Source of the DNA: Bradysia coprophila
Taxonomy: Eukaryota; Arthropoda; Insecta; Diptera; Sciaridae
Length of the DNA: 64,000 bases
NCBI RefSeq assembly: GCF_014529535.1
Contig: NC_050735.1
Span: forward strand, 1,426,001-1,490,000
Direction of reading: 5' to 3'
Below the pieces are notes generated by a model, which did not search any database, was not told the DNA's origin, and saw nothing but the letters and a program-made list of their open reading frames with translations. A program made the translations under genes and the position numbers. Shown here in pieces: positions 29,201 through 42,049 of the stretch (position 1 is its first letter; every line of letters starts with the position of its first letter).

Positions 29201-32200
29201 TATTTATTTTGACAAGAAAGTGATGACGCTATAAGTAGGGGACGTTGAGTACTCTTAAAACCAATTGTTGGTAAATCTATTACTTCACTAATTTTATCAG
29301 ATCACATTAGCTATTGCTTATCGACTTTGTGTGTCCTGGCTAATTCTTCCGACTCTCTTGGCGATTGAGTTATTTTTGCATTACCCGAATCTGACCTGTT
29401 CCCAGACTAACGTATTCATTCCGAACGCCCTAACATACAAATTGCTCACACTTTTCTTCTCAACGTTTGTAACTTCAACATGTATGAACAATTGTGTATT
29501 GTCTCTACAAGGAGTGGTTCTTAGCAATAAAAAAAACCGCCTAACCAATTCAGATGTTTATTTTTAGCATTCAAAATTTTACATGTAACGGTGCAGTAAT
29601 TATACAGACAAACACTTTGTGGATACTTTGATTTGTTCAAACAAAATGCCATACAAAAGTCTTAGCTCAACAAAAACGTGTTACCAAGGTCATCAATAAA
29701 AATCATCTTTCCGCACAATTTGGTACAAGAATATGCGTAATGTGTTGGGTAATGGTTTTTTGTTTGGTAAACTGGCGATGTTTCCAAATTTTATCGAAAG
29801 TCATAGTCGAAAAAAGTCAGCGTCTACAAATTGTCAGAGGAGAAGCTTTGAGACAACTGAAATATTGTCCCCGTGGAAACCAAACTCTAGATTCACGAAA
29901 TATCTGAGGAATCCATAAGTGATACTGTTGATCAAGGAGTTAATACATCAATATTGAATTTACTCAACAGATAATGACATGAATATGATTGCAATATAAT
30001 TAGGTGAAATTAGTCAATTTTCATTCACATTATGGAAATTTTGCATTATGGAAACTTTAAACAGTTTTTCCAGTTGTGAAATTACCTTGTGCTAAGTCAT
30101 TAAATACGAAAATAGTTCGTCAATAAAAACATATTTGCACTTTGTCATGTGAAGTGTATGTTTCACATTGATTGCTATTGTACACGTATATGCAAAATGG
30201 CCAGTAAATGATACAAGTAGAAATGCATAAAAGTAATTAGCAGGGCTTGATTACATTATACAGCTAAGACGAGATTATACAACTACCTCAAGCCAATGTC
30301 AATATCAATATCTGCCAATTATTTACTAATTACCGGTAATTACACATCGTTCTGGGCGGGAGAATAACGAACAAAAATATTGTTATCATGTAAGGAGCAT
30401 ATATGAGCTTTGTCCGAGGGGGAAACAACAATGAAAAATCTTGTCCCACCGTTCGGCCATTCGCCCATTATTCGCCTATTACTTCCCCATTATTCGACTA
30501 TTACTTCCCCATTATTCGACTTAATTCCCCTCATTTATTCGTTCATTATTCGCTTAACACTGTCCCAACATTCGCTCGTGTTGTTTCCCCCTCGGCTTTG
30601 TCTGATTTCAACACCATAAATCACATTCGACAATAATTAATTGTAGCTTTCGAGCGAGATGTGACAACGTTGAACAGGTGAAATTGAAGGTGGATTGCTG
30701 TAAATCGGTGCCTATTTTTCGTTAAAATTCTCGAATTGAAAATTTCGATGATTTTCAAGAATCCCAAGAATTTGAAAAAATTTGAAGAATTTTCCATAAT
30801 TTAAGTTCTCGAAAAAAAATTCTTGAAAATAGGCCCTGCTGTAAAGTGTAGATTTTATTGATAGTCCTTCCGTTACATGTAATATGACGATTCGATTTTT
30901 TAACATTAAACTTGAAAGTTTATAATTAAGTAGGGCCTGGGTGCATCCTTACAATACTAGGTTTGTTCAATACCCTCTCTAGCAACCAAACTTCGTTTTG
31001 ACGCAGTCAAAATACCACCTTATTTTGACAAATGTGCCACTGACTTTTTCTTGTAATAGAGTTGCCGTGCCGCGCTGTTTTTTAAAGCAATATTGGCGTC
31101 ACTCGAAAAAGACAAACTTTAAACTTTATTTCATTTTTGCACACCAACATAACGAAGCAACACACAAAAAAACACGTCACAATCACAAATTATTCATTTT
31201 CGAACACCAAAATGGTTAATCAAGACGTAATATTTTCAACACAAAAAATTAAATCGCTGCTCATACTTCATTTAATTTATTTTTAAAAGTGTAAAATTTT
31301 CTATGACAGAATACACTGTAAAGTTTTACCACCTTAATATTCCTAGTTTGGTTGCTAGAGAGGGTATTGGTTTGTTGCTTATATTTCCACTCTATGCGAC
31401 GCTTTAATTACCGAAATATTTTATAAAGTCAGTGGTAAGCTAAGCGACAAAGAAAAACGAAACTATTAGGAGTTGAATGCCGGTTCTTCGGCTGAAAGCT
31501 GTACACTCATTTTCAATAGCCTTAAACCATGCACTGCTGACTTAACAAGCATTTCATTTGGAGGCTTTCATTTGGAGTTGCTAACTAGTCAACGCTAACA
31601 AAGTCATCTGTCTTTACAAAGGAAACATAAAGCCTACACTGTGATTTCAGCAGCTTCCAAATATTTCTCATGTTAACGTTAGGAGAAGTGCTATGCTTGA
31701 ACCGATTGAATCAGCTTTGTCCAAATCAGTCTACGGTTGAATTTGAAACTCTAATTTTCAATTTCGTAGTGGTAAGCAGATGTGTTAACCAATTCACTAT
31801 TGAGTTAATACAACACAGATAACAATTGCGGATTAACATTATTGGTCTGTGTGGGATTACTTTTCAGTTAAACAAATTATTTTATTTCCTGGGATTTTTT
31901 CTCTGTAACAACAATTTGAAATAAACTCCATCGGGTTTAATGGCTCAGGTTCGAAAGTAGATACTTCCCGAAAGAATTACATTTTAATTCCAAAGTAGAT
32001 TCAATCATGTACTGTTAATCCCTAAAAGTTTTAAATCAAGGTTTCTATCTGTAAAAGTTGTCCAGCCATTGGTTTATCCGCGTATGATTAATACGAGTGA
32101 AAATATTAAGAAAAAAATACCAACAACCCGTATTTCCGTATTTCATTGTAAACTTTCTGAATTACTTGAACGATTTAACTCGATCATGCATCGGCAAATT

Positions 32201-32829
32201 TGTAATTCATTTTCCATATTTCCTTTAATTATCGCTGCATGAAGCAAATGATTTATTCCATTTCATTTACTCATATTAATTAATTCATATCTAATTAGAG
32301 TCATAAGTTACACCATCAATTACTATACGTCTTGGTATAATTACATCGAAAAAAAATTAAATACAAACGATGCACGGATCAGTAGTTAAAAAACTCTTTT
32401 CGCTAGCTATAGCAATAATTACACCTAAACAATAAAAACACGATAAATTTCTACTATTGAGCATGAGCATATTAGTAATGAACTTCTTGAACTGCAATTT
32501 TAACGTAATTTCTGTAAAAAATTTACAACGCAGGTGGATTAAAATCCACCATGAACCTTCGATGATTGCATAATATATCCAACAAAAAAGAAAATCACTG
32601 AAAATACTTACATACTTCCCTTTGGCACGGTCATATTCAGTCCATCTAATATCAAATTCGGATTCTTTTTGGATCCATACGATTTGTAGGCTCGCCGTAC
32701 ACATACGGCTTGTTGTCGTCGCGATGCGACTGTTGACGGTTGGGATAGGAATTGTCTACGTTTGGCTGCTAAATCGAAATCCTGATGCGATATGTTTGGC
32801 ATTGGTAATATTTCACCTGGTTCATTCAT
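26266..32829 (-). CDS. ABC transporter, subfamily H (half transporter)
   Basis: In transcript order the exons are 32829-32612, 29023-28897, 28838-28806, 28743-28387, 28327-28142, 28077-27839, 27775-27562, 27509-27332, 27220-27035, 26960-26694, 26627-26485 and 26424-26266: 2307 nt, 768 residues. The nucleotide-binding domain comes first: Walker A GASGCGKTT (78-86), signature LSGGQQRR (177-184), Walker B LLILDE (197-202) and H-loop histidine 235. The ABC-2 type membrane domain follows from about residue 370, with a large extracellular loop after the first helix and the end LLLKFKKG. Subfamily H is found in arthropods and a few other animals. The Drosophila members include snustorr, needed for the cuticle lipid barrier, but I cannot tell which paralogue this is. 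Exon 28838-28806 is only 33 nt. The first intron is 3.6 kb and holds two transposons. A 5' UTR splice site may lie 3 nt before the ATG. Confidence 0.95.
30414..30595. mobile_element. MITE-like element in the ABCH intron, 182 bp
   Basis: The ends are CCGAGGGGGAAACAACA and its exact inverse (30579-30595), flanked by CTTTGT on both sides. The middle has short tandem units of CCCATTATTCGACTATTACTT type. Confidence 0.7.
30968..31369. mobile_element. MITE-like element in the ABCH intron, about 400 bp
   Basis: Perfect 24-bp inverted ends start CAATACCCTCTCTAGCAACC. The flanks both read GTTTGTT (30961-30967; 31370-31376), a 7-bp duplication (8 if one end base is shared). No coding capacity is recognised. 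Confidence 0.85.
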
Positions 32830-35105
32830 TTTCTGTTGATGAAGATAAAATTTTTGTTTATTTTGAATCAATGAACGTGGTGGACAGTGGTGGAGACATA
32901 AAATTATTTTTTATTATTTATACGACTGAAGAGCATCCGCGGTAACTAGAAGACATGAAGACATAAATTTATTTGTCAAGATATGAGTAAGGTCATAAAC
33001 CTTCTTAGATTAGTCGGTGGTGACTATGTCCTCGAAAAGGAAAAGAAGTTAAAATTGGTAGTAAAAGTGTTTTCCTTCTCAATTAAATCTTTATTCTTTA
33101 TTCACTATAAGATGTTGCTAAATACACTGTTGGCTTGAAGATTGACACACTCCTTGGACTAAACGGTATCGTATTTGATTTCCTATGTCTAGCCTACGCC
33201 TACATTGAGGCGAGATATCAATTAGCAACTAACTTTCCTCAGAGAGTATTTGCATACTTCGAGGAGTGGTTCGGAAGTCATGTTAGGCCGGTGGTCCAGA
33301 CACCTATTATTGGCCGTAAACGGCTGTTAGTGAGAGCTCTAAACAAAACAATGTAATCAAATAATTGAATAAATGCGTAAGACGCATCACCATTAATATT
33401 GACGATTGACCTCATAATGTTGTGATGTAATACATGATTGATTTTTGTAACCCTTATCGACATCCCCTGAGGCTACACTTAAACAACTTGCGTTATTTTA
33501 GCATGGTCATTGAAACCTATATGTACATTACAAAACCAGTATTATGTACAGAGAATGTGGTTTTTAAACACGAAATAAATGATTATCCGTACGTACCGAA
33601 CCAAGTTAATCTCTTTTTGTGTTTTTATTTTCATTTTTCTGTATACATACGAGTATACTGACCTCACAGGCCATAGAGTTATTGAATTTTATATTCATTC
33701 AAATGGATCTAAATTAATCGCGGAACCTTGTTAATTTATTGTTAATGGAGAGAAACGACAGCCTGATGGAGACTGAAATCACAGTATCGTTTGTAGATTT
33801 GCTTTTCATAATGTGTGACTTGTAGATTGAATGCAAATTAAATGTTTTATTTGTTTGTCAATTTTGTTTTTTCTTGTTAATAATCAGGTGAGAACCCATA
33901 AACTATAGTAGTGGATCACACGTTCAACGGAAACATTTTGTTGTATGAGCAAGTCATTTCTTTATTTCGTATAGATCGAGACTCGTTAAGCAATGCTGTT
34001 CTACGGATTGTTATCCTTGAAAAAAAAAAATGTTTACTGCCGCACTTTCATCATCACAATGGGTATATATTATGCGTCATGGGAGTATAATTATTATCTT
34101 GTTATGCTGATGACGATAGCCTCATAAAATATCACACGTATCACCGATAAAATAAATGTGTATTTCGAGCGAGTGTTGACTATAAAAGACTTGTATAGGA
34201 AGCGACAATCATGAAATCTATTACTTCGTTTGTTTTAAAGTGTTCAGTGGCGGTCTGAAAATATTATTTTGACTTTGATTTTTTATCGCTGATGACACTA
34301 CTGTTAACGTAGCTGTTTCTTCAAGGTCTCTAAACAGATCCGCTTCGCTTAAATTTTCACTTTACTTTGATAATTTCGCTCAACGGTTTCGTTTTAAATG
34401 CATTGTATACACTGAGATTCGTTAAAAGGAACACTGAAAAGTGTCGCTATTTATATTCGGACGACCTTATCGAAATAGTATATGACCGCTAGATTCTCTT
34501 AGAAAGGCAAAGAAAATGTTTCGCTCTAAAGAACCTTAAAACGTTTGGAATAATAAAGAAGTTCGTAAATGCAAGAAAAACCTACCGTCGTTACCAACCC
34601 AAACAGATCTATTTACCAAATCTATTAAGTGTTCACACATTCCTCATTTATTTACGTAGAAGGATTGCGCAGAATGCTTTAAAGCTTAAATGAGTCCGCT
34701 ATATCTTGTCTAAAGAGATGACTTTGCATTTATAATGTTATGAATCAACTAGCGATGTTTAATTATTGCAATCCACGACGTTTCAAAAGATTTCAGCGAA
34801 GAAACAAACACTCTAATTACATACAGCACAACGTTTAGTAGCATGAATCAGGTATAATGGGTTTTTACTGTTCTTACTAATGATACGACATATGTTTCAC
34901 GACAGAATCCTGCTCTTTGTAGCTCATTTTCTAGTGTCTACTATAAAAACTCTTAGGATAAGTTGAGAGGCCTATGTAGATAAAATTTTGATTTTATTTA
35001 CAGTTGTGCGATCAAAGTAGTGCGTAATAGTACATAGCCGAGTAGGACAAGCTTACGACGTGCACCGAAAAATTCAGTTTTCATCATCACGAGTCACAAA
35101 CGACG

Positions 35106-35372
35106 ATTTTTGTGCTTGAAAACTGAAATGAGACGAAACCACAACACCATTAACATAGAATTCACTCTACAGCCACTTCAACAACAAAGCATGCACACTT
35201 GATCGTGGCCGGAAAAATATATATGAAAATCCATTTTCGGCCGGAGAGAGCGTCCGAGAAAGTAATTTCTTGGCCGCAGATACCTCTCTCTGAGAAGTAC
35301 AGAAAAATTGAACTTTTCGATCGTAGAATTCGTGTCGAAATCCTTCGAATTTCAGTCTTCAAGCACAAAAAT
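35106..35372. repeat. inverted repeat pair with 24-bp arms
   Basis: The left arm 35106-35129 and right arm 35349-35372 match inverted with one mismatch (core ATTTTTGTGCTTGAA). A smaller GGCCGGAAAA / TTTTCGGCC pair lies between them near 35207-35243. Confidence 0.65.
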
Positions 35373-37624
35373 TGATTTTCACGTTTGAAAAATGAAGATC
35401 CCACCCCTGTACATAAAATCTTGTTGATAACTTGTACCTAAACTGGAATTTTGCGTATACGATATGTTCTTAACCTCGGCTTCGCCTCGGGTTGAAAATT
35501 TTCACTATTGCGCAAAAATTGTCATTTAGGCACATATTAGCACAATAACTATTTAACACGTTGTCGGTTATTGTGACTTGTCAACTTTAGGCACACCGGA
35601 AAGTGCTAAGGGAATCGAGGAATACCTCCAAATAAATTTCTAAAAATCAAAAATTTGACTTTTGACCTACGTGTTAAGCACCAGTTCTAGGTTTACTTTA
35701 CTTGATTTGAATGTATTGACAGACAACTATAGTCGTTTTTTTAAATTTTCTGCCGAAAGATTTTGCATGAATCAGATGACGAAGTTCAATCTCTCCTCGT
35801 TCAAACAAACAAAAACCTATCAAAATACGAACATGCGTAAACTTAACGCTCTGACTAAGAGACGCCTTCGTCTCCCACCCCGAAAGAGCGTCCGCAGTTA
35901 ATCGACGGCTGCTACTTACATGAATTTAGTGCAAGGATCGAGACGGACTATAATCATCGAATCTACTACTTCTTTTCACTATGGTATTTTTAGCGGATTC
36001 AACAAAATCTTTTACTCAAATTGTCTTATCACTTTGTTCACTATAATAGAAGGATGTATTATCCAGAGTACATTGCTTTTTTTGTTGTCGGTGTTGATAA
36101 CAGATGTCAGTGAAAGGATACTTATGTTATGAATATGAATACAGACAAATAAACGTTATGCATTTTCAAATAAACAACTAAACGAATGATGATGACATGT
36201 GCGCCTGGGAATTTTACCACTTAAAATAAACTGGTTAAAAGTGTTGCGTTTTCTTCTCTTTAACTTTTATTTGTATCTCTTTGTTTTCTTTTCACAGGAG
36301 ATCTTCAAGACGGAAAAAATTCCAGTTCTTTTTGCCCACCTTCGATTCAGTTTTAAGTTTATTGATCCCTTCTCAATGAATGTTATTGTTACAACGTCTG
36401 AACAAAGGCGTTCAAGAAAACCTTCATGCAGCACCGGGCTTACCAGTTTTATTTTTATCAATCACTTGTAACTTATTAACATAACAAGTTGAATTGCAGA
36501 TATATTTTTCGGACTTCGTTCAAAGTTTGTTCGAATTATTACGTCACTTAAATTGTACACACACAGCTGAGACACAATAAATAGAAGATCAGCTAATAAG
36601 AATGTAACACAGTGCAGATATTCCTGTATATGTTGCGGTAATCACTAATTTATTCATTCAAGTACAATTTTAGAAGGTAATTAAATGATCAAATCGCTAT
36701 AAAATACAACTTTTAACTCTATCAAGTGATTCGCTAAAATGGTAGAAATAAGTTCAGAAGTGAGTGATGAAATTACTGACTAAATGGCAGTAAATGCCGG
36801 TAAATGGTAAGAAATAGCAGCAGTAATGTGATTGAAAACATTGAGAAATTACTAAACCAAATGCCAAATATATGACCGCAAATGCTGTCTCACGATTTTT
36901 GGACAGTGCACCGAAGCATAGAGATATTTAAACGAGAAATTGTTAAATTATTAAAATCAGAAATGATCGGATGAGTGGGTGGTAAACTTTTTTTTTTAAA
37001 TAAAATTTCTCGGATTCAACAAACTTAACTACTGGATTGGTAGGCGGAAAGATTGGACAGACTATAGGTCAAATTCATTCATATTTTGGTCGCGTCACAT
37101 TCATCGTCTTAAACCAAGCATAAATCAACCTTTTATCCAATAAAACAAGGAAAGTAGCTAACGTCGAAAAAAATGTATCGTTGAAAATTCCGACATTGAT
37201 AGCCAATATCGAAGCGATTCTAAGGACACTGAAATAGTAATTTCCAGAGGCAAATGTCCATATTTATTCGAGTTGTGTTGTATTCAATTAATTCGCACTA
37301 ACCTTCAACCCTCACTTAAATGCGGAAATCCCTGATTGCTTGACGTCATACACAGCCACACAATAATGATTTATCTACCTAGTGTCGTAGGTAATTTATA
37401 ATCATCGTGGCGTGGTTGCGAGTAAAGTTTCCTTTCATTGGTTTGCTGTGTGAGAATTATTTTCCATAAATCTTGTCAGAGTTTTTATTTTTGAAAATTC
37501 ATTGTTTTGGAGTCCAAAACCTCTCCACCCTCTAGTGTTCAAGTGTTTTATAGATATCCAATAGAATAAGAGAAGGTTATTTCCGAGGTTATTTCGTTCC
37601 ACTATTCCAGTAACAATGGAAAGT

Positions 37625-37726
37625 ATAGTTTTCGTTTGAATTTTGTTGATCTGAGGCGAAGCCGAGGTCAATAAACATACAAAAACAAGACATTTCATTT
37701 TCCCGAGCTATGTAATGGAGTTTACA
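37625..37726. repeat. dispersed repeat with a GAGGCGAAGCCGA core
   Basis: This is a second copy of the repeat at 10870-10983; its core is at 37654-37666. Confidence 0.5.
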
Positions 37727-37984
37727 AGTTGTGGGCGGCGAAAGACGTGCATGAAATACTAAATGCGTCGGAAACCGTACTTTTATGTTTCAAGCACTGC
37801 TTTCGACGCCCTCAGAATGCGCCACAAGAACAGATTTTTTTAACGGTCATTTACCCCTTTTATTTAGTATGGAACGTCCGTTACGCAGTGGCCTATATCA
37901 ACATAAAAAAACTGAATTTATATGAAAATTTTGGACAACTGCGTACGTTGCAGGAATAGTATATGTCGTACCTAGGACTAAAAG

Positions 37985-38334
37985 CACGACAGAGTAAAGT
38001 TAACCAGGCAGGAGCGCTGGATTGACCTGCGACCTGAATGATCTAGTGGCCCTATATTTTACGCGAATAAAAATTTTCAATTTATGTCAGTGTTCATTTG
38101 AGTTCATTTTCATACAGTGTATTATGTCCCTTATTTGACGTTCCGAAAATAAACCGCAGTAGTGCTGGATTGACTAGGGACCCGAATAGTCTACTGGCCC
38201 TATATTTTTTGCGAATAAAATTTTTAAATTTATGTCAGTGTTCATTTGAGTTCATTTTCATACAGTGTGTTAGGTCCCTTATTTGACGTTTCGAAAATGA
38301 ATCGCTCCTGCCTGGTTTATTTTACTCTGCCGTG
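37985..38334 (+). mobile_element. F2 MITE, 350-bp copy with an internal duplication
   Basis: The ends are CACGACAGAGTAAAG and TTTACTCTGCCGTG, flanked by a perfect 7-bp CTAAAAG (37978-37984; 38335-38341). The inside is two tandem versions of the block that is single in the 13692 copy; both contain TTATGTCAGTGTTCATTTGA. Confidence 0.9.
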
Positions 38335-38380
38335 CTAAAAGTCTTTTTTAGCGTGTGAGAGGTTTCCAGACGAAAAAACG

Positions 38381-38427
38381 GATTTTTTCAGCACACGTCC
38401 GAATTTGGGACTTGTGCTGAAAAAATC
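38381..38427. other. hairpin, 20-bp stem and 7-nt loop
   Basis: Arms 38381-38400 and 38408-38427 are inverse with one mismatch (core GATTTTTTCAGCACA). It lies just after the F2 element. Confidence 0.75.
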
Positions 38428-40283
38428 GTGGCTTCCAGGCTTGTTACGAAAATACTATTGTCTAACTAGTGCTTAAACTTAGCGACCTCGTCGCTCATGA
38501 CCGGTTCACTATAGGAAAAACGTTGTTCCGAACTTATTCTTAGTGGTTTTCATTTTCCTTCAACATTTGACCGACCAATAACATGAAGACATTGCACATT
38601 GCACATAACAGCAATTTATAAAAAAAAAACGTTTATCTGATTCGGAAGCCAATTATTGCAAATTAATGCTCGAGCAACTTTAACATAAAAATAATGAACA
38701 CCAATTCAGTGCATTTTGCATTCTAAAGTATTTCTTTGCGAAATGCATTTCATACGTAATAACCTCGCGTCTGTATCCAATAATCAATTCAGGTTTTGCG
38801 GTCTAAACTTTGTGCTACACATTTAAAAAATAAATTATTTATTCACCTTATGCCATGACTAGCACTTAAGTTTGTAATATTCTACGCAGAGCAGAAAGAT
38901 ATTTAAAATCTTATATGACTCTCGATTCATAGAGTTATGATTTTGGTTCAATTTATTGATTAAGATTTTTGCTTAGCCGGAAAATCAAGTTATTGGATAC
39001 AGAATTTAGCGATTAATTGGCCGCTTCATCAACAAGTCCATTAGAATTTTATTTTTTTCAACAATAAGTTTAACTTACCTTGAAGATTTATTTGTTGTTT
39101 ATCAAATATGTAAAATATAAAGTTGACAATGCAGGCTTTTGTTTAAAATATACGTTTCCACAAATATACAATGTCTTCAACCATGCACTATTGTTTTAGT
39201 AATTGCAAAATCTTATTATGACTATGGTTGCACTTTAGGTTTTCACTCATTTGTCTTATAAATTTTGCTTTTATTCAAACTTTGGTGTGTCACAATTACA
39301 GCAAAAACAAAAAAAACAGCAACAACTTTAGTTCACATAATTGCAAAATGAAACAAAAATCAACATCAAATTATTCAAACATTAATAACGAAAAAATGTT
39401 CAAAAAATATTTTCGAAATATTTTGTCGTTTGTCAAGTTTAAGTTTTATTGCATTATTTCATGCCAATAAATGATTACAAATTTATTCGATATTATCCGT
39501 TAAATGTCCGATTCGTTTCCATTCGATGTTACTCACATACTAAATTGAATTGGCTGAAATTCGTTGTAACTTGGTTCGGAATATCAATATTACGATGAGC
39601 ATATAATATCATCCGTTGCTCACATACAGCATACAGGTTACAAGAAATTTACCATTTCAAGACTGGTGTTTGAATATATGAGCAATGAAACAAAACAACA
39701 ACAACAACAACTCGTATGTAAAAAAAGCGTTTTTCAGCTCTGTATGAACAGAGCTTACAAAACCCCATTTCCCCCCACACTTACCGGAAAATCATGTTTT
39801 TTCATTAACGGGTTCATTCGAGTGGGGATAGTAAATATTTACTTGTGTCCATACGAACAATGCACACACGCTTACTTCATTAATGTGTGTATCTCTCTTT
39901 ATCGAGTTGGTCCTCTTAAATGGATGTATGCCAATATGTTACAATTGTCTACCACGCATATTAAGACATCATATCAAATATAACACGCGTAAGAGAACTG
40001 GATTTAATACTCAATGATCCATCTTATTGCAATGAATGACTTACCTTGACCAATTACTTTATTTTTTTTTGTTCATCACATACACCAATCGAATAATATG
40101 TGGTCAGTATTAGCAACATGTTTGGTTCGATGGTTGCTAGTGCGGTACAATTGTTGGATGTGTGATCAGGACCATTTGTATCAGTGAGAGTAAAAAATGT
40201 TTTGTTGCTGCTGGAGGTGGTGTAAAGCAAGTTACACCACTTGGAATTTTCCTAAAAATCGTCAGTATTCTACGCGTTCAGGC

Positions 40284-40448
40284 AACGCACTTCAAGCAAA
40301 AGTGCTATTTTATTATTGACAGCTGCCAAATAGAGTAGTTTTTGTGTGAAATTTTATCCCCACTCTGTTTACAGTGTAAAATTTTGTATGGAGCACTGTC
40401 AAGTTTCAGTACCCTATTTAGAGTACCACTTTTGCTTAAAGTGCGTTG
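40284..40448. mobile_element. MITE, 165 bp
   Basis: Inverted ends start CAACGCACTTCAAGCAAAAG and run about 25 bp with few mismatches. Flanks are a perfect 7-bp GTTCAGG (40277-40283; 40449-40455). The window's first 88 bases are the end of a related copy. Confidence 0.85.
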
Positions 40449-40707
40449 GTTCAGGACCTCTTAACTTTACAAAATTTCGTAAAATTCCACAAATTTCTGA
40501 AAATTTTCCAAAACTTCGTTAAATTTCGCAAAATTTCGATAAATTTCACAAATAAAAGGCCCTGGGCGTATCTTTCACAAACAGTAATCATTTTCAAATA
40601 AATAACAATAGAATCTTTTACTTCCTTTGGTCTATGGCATTCAAACAGATTGGTTGCATGTCTTTTACTTCACTTGTTTTAACAGATATGTCGATGCAGG
40701 CCTCATG

Positions 40708-40879
40708 ATTTAGTGTTTATCGTTTATTTTTGGTATCGCTGATAGATGAAACTGCCTTCTCACAGGGGTTTTGGGTTTATTGTGCACATTCATACATATT
40801 TGCACCATAGACATTATCTAGTGTTTATTGTTTATTTTGGTCGTCGCTATCGATAACAGATGAAACTGTAGTCTCACAG
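40708..40879. repeat. diverged direct repeat, two units
   Basis: GTGTTTATCGTTTATTTTTG then AGATGAAACTG and TCTCACAG occurs at 40708-40765 and again at 40821-40879. GATAACAGATG is also found near 36091 and 60790. Confidence 0.55.
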
Positions 40880-40886
40880 CCTTGAA

Positions 40887-41078
40887 TTACGGACGTAAAT
40901 GGGCATTTAGTATTTACGTAATTTCGTGATATATACATTTGTTAGACGGTCTAACCATCTGCCATCAGGCAAGGGTCTTAAGTCTACTGGTGCACGAAAA
41001 ACATTAATACTTCCACATTTTTCGTTTTTACCATCCAACGTAATTACGTAAATACGAAATTCCCATTTACGTACGTAA
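40887..41078. repeat. inverted repeat, arms about 37 bp
   Basis: The left arm 40887-40923 and right arm 41041-41078 are inverse with few mismatches (core GACGTAAATGGG and TATTTACGTAATT). It is MITE-like; no target duplication was established. Confidence 0.65.
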
Positions 41079-41786
41079 TTTACGACTGCAGACTTGTCTA
41101 CAAAATTGAAGCCAGAGTCATTGCACGTACCGTACGTACCTGACTATAAGATGTTACAGGTGATGCAAATCTCATAATATTTCTTTCATTTTTCTTAACA
41201 ATAAATGATGCGATAATAAAACGTGAAGTGTTTGTAGACAACACATTATACCAAGAATGTGAGTTAATTCATTCCAATGATGCAATTCAACTGCATTCAA
41301 CTGATTCGATATATTCGTTTCAGGGAAAATAGAGCGGTAAGATTACCGAGAAAAAGATCAATTTAAAATGGCTCGGTCTATAAATATTCATTTAACCATC
41401 CACGGTTGTGATTTCCTAGAGGCCCAAATAATGTTTCTTCAATGATAAATGGATTGTATATATACAGTGGGTGTTGTTATATCGCCTGTTTTTTGATTGA
41501 ATACGCTCGTTTTGTAAAAATCAAATCGACGTCACGTGTAACATATGAATGGACTAACAGAACGAATGACCTTTGATAAATAAATCAGTTAAAGTGATGA
41601 AGCCGCAATAAAATTATAGAAAACACGTTTGCGGTTTACAATAAGAACGAGACAACGAATAATTTCAATTTGTGATCCAGATGGTTGGACATTCGTAATA
41701 ACGAATCAGCACTAATTTATGCCCATTGCGATGATATTACATTTTCCGCCTAATCCATTTAGATTGAAATAAAAACTCCAATCCAA

Positions 41787-41827
41787 TAATTTAATAAGCG
41801 TATGGGATCCGGCACAGTTATAAAAAA
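41787..41827 (+). promoter_or_regulatory. predicted opsin core promoter: RCSI-like site and TATA box
   Basis: TAATTTAATAA (41787-41797) matches ten of eleven positions of the rhodopsin core sequence I pattern TAATYNRATTN. A TATA box, TATAAAAAA, follows at 41819-41827, 22 bp later. This is the arrangement of Drosophila Rh promoters. A TAATCC at 41751-41756, the site preferred by Orthodenticle-type homeodomains, lies further upstream. Transcription would start near 41850, giving a 5' leader of about 200 nt. Confidence 0.6.
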
Positions 41828-42049
41828 CGAAATTTTATCGGAAATAATTGTAGTCACACGCAGTGGCTGAGTTTGGTCAAATCGAAACAAATGTTAGACC
41901 ACAATCGAGGTGGTAGTCACAATTAGTTACTTGTTTATTTGAATTTAAAAAAAAAACTTTGTAAGAATTGTGGTTCAGTCACTCAGCTCCTAGTTCGGAT
42001 CGTGATCATCGTTCTAGTGCATAAATTACAATTGACCACATCATCGAAA

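Larger units (their letters stand above)
32830..41786. other. 9 kb stretch without a recognisable gene
   Basis: Between the ABCH start and the opsin promoter I find transposon copies and inverted repeats (listed separately) but no exon set that closes. Open frames such as 33135-33356 and 37729-37959 lack family resemblance. It may hold distant regulatory elements or non-coding first exons of either flanking gene. Confidence 0.5.

Noticed and set aside
33135-33356. 73-codon frame in the gene-poor stretch
   Set aside because: No supporting splice sites, ATG context or family resemblance.
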